Assembly (NCBI GenBank): GCA_014529385.2
Contig: CM043964.1
Coordinates: 109,583,587-109,647,586 of the forward strand
Origin: Adiantum capillus-veneris
Taxonomy: Eukaryota > Streptophyta > Polypodiopsida > Polypodiales > Pteridaceae
Direction of reading: 5' to 3'
Length of the DNA: 64,000 nt
This document shows positions 58,401 to 64,000 of this stretch, piece after piece; positions within the stretch are counted from its first letter, which is position 1, and each line of letters starts with the position of its first letter. Below the pieces are notes generated by a model, which was not told the DNA's origin, did not search any database, and saw only the letters and a list, made by a program, of their open reading frames with translations. Both the position numbers and the translations under genes were made by a program.

Positions 58401-61400
58401 AGAACATAAAAGTGTCCTTTCAAAGTCTTGGAAAGAAATTTGATACTCTTGCTCAACATGTCATTTGTTTTCATGCTTACTTGAACTTGAAGTTGAAATA
58501 AAAATCTAGATGAAAAAATAAGTAATGTGTAATTTTTCTTACCATTTGGTCATGGCAAGCCTCCAAAGTGGATGTAATGGAGCGTTTCAGCAAAAACGAC
58601 ACAATAGTAAAGTAAATTCAATCCTAACGACACAGTAGTAAAGTAAATTCAATCCTAATGAGAAAACTCCAAAAATAGCACACGTTTTTTTAATAGCACG
58701 GTTTAAGTTAAAAGATCAATTGCAAGCACAAAGTTAATGATGGAATCCATTCGCTCCAAAAATTCCAATTTTTTTCAAGCTCATAACACAATTTTATAGA
58801 CATAAAACACTTTATAAATCAATTTGCATCTCTCCCAAAAATTCTAGAAAATTGCTTAGTTAACACGACATAAAAGTGTCATGTTACCAATCTAGTGTTA
58901 ATTAATGGATGGATCATGGGAGCATGTTGAGCGAATTTGACATTTTTCCTTGCTGTGTCATGAATGCACACATACTTGATCTGTTATGCTTGATCTAGTA
59001 CGTTAAGTATTTGCTATAAAAGATACATTGTAGCGAAGTGATTAACATTTTCATCTTTAGATACGAAGATGTGTAGGCCGATCACCCTGTGAAAACGAGG
59101 TAGTATGATAGGAAAAGATTCTACTTTATAGCCTAATTCCAACTACATTGGAAATAAGCATAGAGAGTCCAAGTACATTGGACTCGCTATGCAACCATGT
59201 TCAAAATTCATCGAAAAGTATAATCAAGCCTTTTGGGACTGGGGTTGTTCCTATTCCTTTTCACAATTCTACTCTCTCTTCTTCTGTCCTAAAGACAATG
59301 CTTAGAGTGGCCTTGCAGACGTTCATGAAGATTCTCAAAAGAAAACCTAAGCATTGAGCCAATGGGTCTGAGACACCCTAATCGACATGAAGCTACCCAC
59401 GATTGTGTGTTCAATAATGAACACCTCTTCTTATTGAGCCTTGCTTTAAAAGCATGCAAAAATTAAGATTGTAGCCCATTCCATTTATATCCAATTCAAA
59501 ATATCCTTTATATAACCAGCTTAGCCAATGATCAGATTTGGCTTCTAAGCTACCGCCGCAAGACTGGGAGAGATTGTGATGGCTTCAAATTCTATCCCTC
59601 TATCTCTCTCTTTGACACACAAATGGGTGAGATTTTAGGGTGAATAACTCTGAATAGTTACCTAGTCATGTGTGGATGTCCCCTAAGTGGCTCTTAAGCC
59701 ATCTCTTTTGTTGCGATTGAAATGAATGACACCCAAGAAAAAGGGACTAAGCTTTTAAAGCCACCCAATGTGGGTAGATTGACACATGTGCCAAATGCAT
59801 GTGAAGCTAACTTGGTGTGTTGGCATGGCAGTGATTGTTGCTGTTGAGCTGATTTTAGACAGTTATTCCTCCTTGAGTAGACAATGAAGGTTAATCACAT
59901 TCTCAACCTTGATCATGATTATATGTAAACCTTCCACATCCCATGCATTCAAGGCCTAACATAAAACCCCATATATGTAGATTCTCACGAATATAACACA
60001 CCATTTTCTAGTTCAATCTGTCCCCTTTGATCGGTAAACACATTAAAAGAATGCGTGTAGCATGTTCGAAGCAAGCCAGAGGCTCGTGCCGTGGATTTGG
60101 CATGAGAGCAACAGCTTAGATCATCCCAAGCAACCATTTCTAGAAGCTAAGTGCCAAAAAGGGCATTAGGCTTACCAAGTAAAAATAGGGATAAGTAATC
60201 CCTTTTGTCTAAAGTCATTTTCTATGTTTATTATGTATTTACGAGTATGTGCATACGATCCTAAAAAAATCATTTCATTACACGAATCTCAGCAGATGTG
60301 CTCTCTGATATTAGCGGCGGAAGGAGCACAGCATCTGGCGGGGAGTCAATAATGAGCGGCATAAGGAGCACGGATGTCGGTGGCGCATTGCAGCAAACAA
60401 GGATTGAGGGAACAGTGTCCGTATCTACAGAGGGAAGCCACGCCGCCATGCAGCTGGATGAGGGGGTAAAGACCGGATGATGTTGTTTATATATATCAAA
60501 GAGGCTCCTTCACTGACACTGTAACGAGCTAGTGCGGTTGGTTACCAGATGTGGTCCGAAATGTGTGAGCGTTAGAGTTCAAATCTTTTAGGCGAATAGG
60601 AGTTTTGCCGTTCTGTGCCATGCTGAGAGAAAGGAAAGCGAAGGAATTTGTAAAGATTCTATGTAATATAAATGAGAAGCCACCAGTATGTAATCCTCTC
60701 CCCCAAACAAAAAAACAAAGTATGATATTGGCACTAGACACGGGTGGGAAACGTGCCTAGAAAAGTAAAAGAAAAACGCCTATCGCTCAAGGAGAAAAAT
60801 GAAGGTGTGTGGATATAAATTTGTAAATTTTACTAAATTTAGCCACCTCATCATAAATTCCAGCCAATCAGCGGGCCGTTTTCTGAGGGCCTCTACGACG
60901 GGCTTGTATTCCGAAGGCTGAAGCCCGAACTTTGCCAGGATTTCTGCCACCTCCTCCGCCTCTGCATGCAAACACACATACTCTTTAGCACTGAACGTCT
61001 CTCTCTGTCTCTCTCTCTCTCTCTCCCGGCAATAGAGGCGCAAAGTGGGTGTAAGAGCTCTCTCTCTCTCTCTCTCTCTCTCTGCTTGCTACCTTTCTCT
61101 GGTACACACACAATCTCTTCCATCTCCCTCTTCTCTTCCCTGTTGTAATGGTCCGTGTCGCTCTTCGCTGCTAAATACCTGCACATCAACGCAATTGTAA
61201 CCGCCTCTTATTCATTTTAGCCAAACCTTACTGCAAAACTCAGAGCTCATGGCAAATGTAGATATGTAGACGGTACATACCCTCCTAGACCCATGGCAAT
61301 GGCCCCAGCCGCCACTTCTGCAAGGCCGGCCGTGACGACAATGGCAGACGCTGCCGACGTGCCGGAGAGACCGGCGGCGAGTGCAAATGGGACAGTGAGG

Positions 61401-61513
61401 CCATCGGACATGCCGATGATGATGTCGCGGACGACTTCGCTGGAGTTGAAATGCTGCTCGATGTGGGGGTCATGGGAGGGGGCTGAGGAGGTAGACAACA
61501 CAGAGCTAGGCAT
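54549..61513 (-). CDS. VIT1: vacuolar iron transporter (VIT1/CCC1 family), four exons
   Basis: It moves Fe(II), and in some members Mn(II), from the cytosol into the vacuole, probably in exchange for protons. Exons, in order: 61281..61513, 61093..61178, 60847..60961, 54549..54909. They join to 795 nt, 264 residues plus TAA, close to the usual family length of about 250. All introns are GT..AG (donors GTATGT, GTAGCA, GTGGCT). Residues 25..56 hold the first membrane helix with SEVVRDIIIGMSDGLTVPFA; VTAGLAEVAAGAIAMGLGGY forms the second. Residues 90..119 form the Glu-rich cytosolic metal-binding helices (NREEKREMEEI, EAEEVAEILAKFG). Exon 4 has ATIAMSYVVGGIFPLTPYMA, ITLCALFIFGYLKGYFTG and VGALASAAAFGLARAIQ, the last three helices. 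Asp37, Glu66 and Met74 fall where metal-pathway residues were described for a plant VIT1 (from memory). The start is chosen because the frame is closed upstream. The copy looks intact. Confidence 0.96.
55337..55427. repeat. (CA)n microsatellite
   Basis: About 45 CA units, preceded by a poly-C tract at 55291..55308. It lies in VIT intron 3. Confidence 0.98.
56378..56875. repeat. direct duplication of about 190 bp, offset about 304 bp
   Basis: TCAACT..TGTTTTGCA.AGGTGCTTTT.ATGA..., GTTTGCAAAAGCATTTCTTG and CATGTACCATTTTATTTAAA recur at 56378..56577 and 56682..56875 with moderate divergence. Confidence 0.88.
57697..57996. mobile_element. small inverted-repeat element (MITE-like)
   Basis: Terminal inverted repeats of about 24 bp: CCGTCACAGTCCAGGGGAGG at 57697 and, on the opposite strand at 57996, CCGTCACACGTCCAAGGGAG, both continuing into a G run. 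The interior holds about five degenerate 30-bp units of the form GTAATCTGCCTGCAGTCGCTGTC. It is about 300 bp, non-coding, and inside VIT intron 3. No target-site duplication was found by eye. Confidence 0.6.
57999..58118. mobile_element. 120-bp hairpin element with nested palindromes
   Basis: Inverted repeats of about 40 bp: GGGAATGGTCTCC, T, GGAGACCATTCCT, CTGTAATAACAGT on the left, and the same on the opposite strand on the right with one base missing. Each arm is itself a 25-bp palindrome (58000..58024 and 58093..58117). The loop is GC-rich, about 40 bp. It directly follows the MITE-like element. Confidence 0.85.
58200..58370. repeat. 57-bp tandem triplication
   Basis: The unit AGTAGGCATATCCACGAAGT ... 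ATAACGGCAAATATACATAATTA is present three times at 58201, 58258 and 58315, nearly identical, the last cut short. In VIT intron 3; the resulting repeated frame on the minus strand is a by-product. Confidence 0.96.
60298..60480 (+). other. isolated GC-richer open frame, unidentified
   Basis: A 60-codon frame antisense in VIT intron 3, with Ser/Gly/Thr-rich text and an internal echo (SDISGGRSTASGG, SGIRSTDVGG). Its composition differs from the surrounding AT-rich intron. It may be a captured exon piece or chance. Confidence 0.25.
60847..60961 (-). CDS. VIT1: VIT gene exon 3
   Basis: 115 nt after acceptor GCATGCAG, ending ATGATGAG before donor GTGGCT. It encodes EAEEVAEILAKFGLQPSEYK and the segment up to WLEFMMR. 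Intron 2 is 131 bp and holds two CT microsatellites. Confidence 0.93.
61010..61082. repeat. (CT)n tracts in VIT intron 2
   Basis: Two CT runs, about 61003..61025 and 61059..61082, within the 131-bp intron 2. Confidence 0.9.
61093..61178 (-). CDS. VIT1: VIT gene exon 2
   Basis: 86 nt after acceptor TGTGCAG, ending before donor GTAGCA. It encodes YLAAKSDTDHYNREEKREME and EIVCVPEK, the first Glu-rich cytosolic helix. Intron 1 is 102 bp. Confidence 0.93.
61281..61513 (-). CDS. VIT1: VIT gene exon 1
   Basis: 233 nt, from ATG at 61513 to GGAGG before the donor GTATGT. It encodes the Ser/Pro-rich N-terminus and the first two membrane helices. The split codon for Gly78 spans the junction. Confidence 0.95.
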
Positions 61514-61620
61514 GTTGAAGAAGAGGAGGGGGGGGGGGTAATTTGATTTGATTTGAGGGTAGATTAAGGCAAAAGCTAGTGCGGGTTTATAAGGGAAGGG
61601 AGGGGTTAGGGCTGACGTGG
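61514..61620 (-). promoter_or_regulatory. core promoter of the VIT gene
   Basis: On the minus strand CCCTTATAAACCCGC (about 61582..61596) gives a TATA box about 75 bp upstream of the ATG. A poly-C run at 61530..61540 lies in the short 5' untranslated part. I did not find a named iron-response element. Confidence 0.6.
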
Positions 61621-62270
61621 GAAGGTGGGCGTGTGTCGGGCACGTTTTGGGAGGATTGTTTAATAGGGCTTAGATGAGACAGGCAAGAAGGCACTAGGAG
61701 CAAAAGTGGAGACAATGGCTCATAAAGATCACCCCACTTTCAACATATGGCCCTCCTCCCACTCTCTCTCTCTCTCTCTCTCGTACACACACAGACACCC
61801 CTCCGTATCCCCTTCTTTAACTACCTTCCTTGTAGCCCAACAACGCTTTCCACACTCGTAAGTTACAACGGTTTCTCTCTCCCCCTATCTTCCTATGTCT
61901 TTCTCTCTCAAGTCAACCCCTTCTAAGCCAACATACACACGATACCCACCCTTTTTGTAAAGTTTCCTTTCTAATCCCATTTCCTTTTTTGTGTTTTCTT
62001 TTTCTCTAGTGCAACCCCTCGTTTGTTTTTCCCTTGTTAAACAAATGGAGATAGGTATTGAGCTGAAAGATATCATCATTCCCAAAACACTAAAGATAGA
62101 CAGTGAATTGGAGACAGGTAGTGAATGGAACGTTACAGAATGTCGCACACAAGTCCCAAACCAATAAGCTCAAACAATCTTGCATGGGGCCACTTAGTGA
62201 TTCTTAGATATTTTTGTTTGCTTTAGATGTCTTGAGATCTTGTACTTTTTCTATCTTTGAGAAAATTTTA
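61621..62270. other. upstream region of the VIT gene
   Basis: Contains a CT tract at about 61764..61782 and short CA runs. No gene is recognised. Confidence 0.45.
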
Positions 62271-62274
62271 GCGT

Positions 62275-62448
<174 letters not shown>

Positions 62449-62690
62449 CTGTGCACATGGATAAGGCTTTCAACCTTAAAGGAAGTAAAAGCGAAAAACG
62501 GACAGAGCCCAACTTAGCATGGACAAGGCCAATCAATCTAGGGAGGTAAAAAAAGCAAAAAAGGCAACTTTTTATAGATAGACCACTATGAACAGAAAGG
62601 ACATAACTTATGTACTACAGAAGCTATGTACTACCATAAAAAGGGTTCAAAGTTGTAATGGTGTAGATTGGTGAATCTATACTTGAGAGA
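62449..62690. other. unassigned spacer
   Basis: AT-rich sequence; nothing recognised. Confidence 0.4.
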
Positions 62691-63265
62691 AGAGGCCCAA
62701 CAAATGTACATCTCAATAGAAATAGAAAGATCATTGCAAGGTACAACAAGACAAGCCTGAATGATAAGTCACAACAAACCAAGAGAGATTAGGGCATTTG
62801 AAGAGGAGATGACACCAAAAGCATTTCCCCTTATGGCACATGCATGCACAAATCAATGCATGAGTCTAATTGAAAAGAAGAGGCCCAAGCAAATATAAAT
62901 CTATGCCTATTCAAAACGTACATCTCAATGAAAATAGAAAGATTGTTGCAAGGTACAAAAAGATAGAGCCCCAATATAAGTCACAACAAACCAAGAGCTG
63001 GCATTTAGAGAGGAGATGACACCAAAAGCATTTCCCCTTATGGCACATGCATACACCAATCAATGCATGATTCGACTTGACAGAAGAGGTCCATCAATGT
63101 AAATCTATGCATATTCAAGATGTACATCTAAATAAGAAGATTATTGCAAGGTACAAAAGGCTAGAGCCTCTATATAAGTCACAACAAACCAAGAGATTAG
63201 AGCATTTAGAGAGGAGATGACACCAAAAGTATTTCCCCTTATGGCACATGCATACACAAATAGAG
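62691..63265. repeat. tandem repeat of about 200 bp, under three copies
   Basis: The marker ATAAGTCACAACAAACCAAG occurs at 62764, 62976 and 63174 (periods 212 and 198). Each unit also has GAGGAGATGACACCAAAAG, ATTTCCCCTTATGGCACATG and TTGCAAGGTACAA.AAG. The unit holds CTATATAAGTC in the last copy. Confidence 0.93.
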
Positions 63266-64000
63266 CTCTACTTCATATTTTTCCCATAGTGCATCCCTCA
63301 AGATATACCATGTACATATCCTCCACAAGAGGGCAAAGGTTCTTTTTCAAGCATAGACACAGACAAACGGAGAGAGGCAGTATCCGAGAAAGTCCTTTTC
63401 TCTGAGTGGCCGGGTTTCCTCCTTGTAAAGATGCAAATTGCAAGTTCTACCAAAATTTTTTAAATTTACAGGACCTTTGAACCATTTTCTTGTATTTCTC
63501 TTCCCTTTAACTTGGCTTGAAATTGACTAAAAGCGATTTTCAACCAGCTCTTGGCTAACCGGAGACAAACCATTTTTGTACACCGGACAAGGGGTCAATC
63601 CATGGTTTCATGGATCCTTATTGACCCTCTGCATCAAAATGTAAGATAACTAACCTGATTGAGACTAGAATTCCTCGGGTTGAAGGGTTTGATCTCACAA
63701 CATTTAATGAACATGATTATACAATAGGCACACCACATCTTTGCACATGGAGTAGTTCAAGGGTATGTGTGAAAAGAGAGTTTAAACCTACACATTGAAC
63801 TTTCTAGTTTAGTTAGTACCATGGTTTAAGGAGCCTTAAAAGTTACTTAGTTAGCCTAAATGTCCTGTGGGGTATAAGAGAAAGAGACCATTTCAATTGT
63901 ACAAAACATACCTATACATAGAAAAATGTTCTCTATCCACACAAAGAGGTCACTCTTAATTCTACTTAACATTCCAATATACACACAAAATGCTCTCTCC
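63266..64000. other. right edge, no recognised gene
   Basis: AT-rich sequence with short frames only. Nothing is supported. Confidence 0.45.

Larger units (their letters stand above)
54910..60846 (-). other. VIT intron 3, 5.9 kb, repeat-filled
   Basis: Bounded by donor GTGGCT and acceptor ATAACAG on the minus strand. It is mostly AT-rich sequence without genes and contains the repeats listed separately. Stretches 55490..56370, 56880..57690 and 58380..60290 show nothing I can name. Confidence 0.85.

Noticed and set aside
61293-61541. Plus-strand Ala/Met-rich frame
   Set aside because: Antisense shadow of VIT exon 1.

Overview
This is a repeat-rich nuclear segment of a land plant. It has long GA, CA and AT microsatellites, several broken Ty3/gypsy and Ty1/copia retrotransposons, and only one host gene that I can name with confidence: a vacuolar iron transporter of the VIT1 (CCC1-like) family on the minus strand (54549..61513). 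That gene has four exons and a third intron of about 5.9 kb. Long introns and this density of decayed retroelements suggest a large genome, such as a fern or a gymnosperm. This placement is an inference, and nothing in the window proves the species.

Layout. 1..3300 holds no recognisable gene, but has a four-unit compound minisatellite at 945..1480. 3314..21680 is the most unusual part. It is a head-to-tail array of one plus-strand retroelement, with three coding copies plus a fourth promoter and leader. Each full unit has a TATA promoter, a leader of about 2 kb, a gag-like ORF1 and an ORF2 carrying a reverse transcriptase (RT) with a YMDD box. ORF1 and ORF2 abut or overlap as ATGA, and each unit ends at a (CA)n tract. 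The array is bracketed on both sides by clusters of a palindromic module of about 50 bp interleaved with (GA)n and (CA)n. The RT does not look like gypsy, copia or LINE enzymes. It most resembles the Penelope-like or otherwise unplaced RTs.

21685..34166 is bounded by two direct repeats of roughly 750 bp, read as LTRs. Inside are minus-strand gag and protease sequences, a chromovirus pol fragment with integrase, chromodomain and LTR, an unidentified acidic, proline-rich coding region, and three 24-bp palindromes spaced exactly 285 bp apart. 34165..38240 holds two pieces of another gypsy element joined in opposite orientation. 38246..43300 is a further minus-strand gypsy pol with its primer-binding-site region. 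43344..45841 is a minus-strand copia element with its LTR, abutting a plus-strand copia RNase H fragment. 47050..51670 is a plus-strand gypsy remnant with a duplicated polypurine tract, degenerate tandem repeats and a 3' LTR. 52450..53310 holds large GA microsatellites, one flanked by a copied 50-bp segment.

The iron transporter fills 54549..61513. Its third intron carries (CA)n, a 57-bp triplication, a small inverted-repeat element and a hairpin element. The right edge (61.6..64 kb) has a TAAA/AT/GA compound microsatellite and a tandem repeat of about 200 bp. All retroelement reading frames have stops, frameshifts or deletions, so none looks autonomous as it stands. The transporter exons are open and have canonical splice sites.
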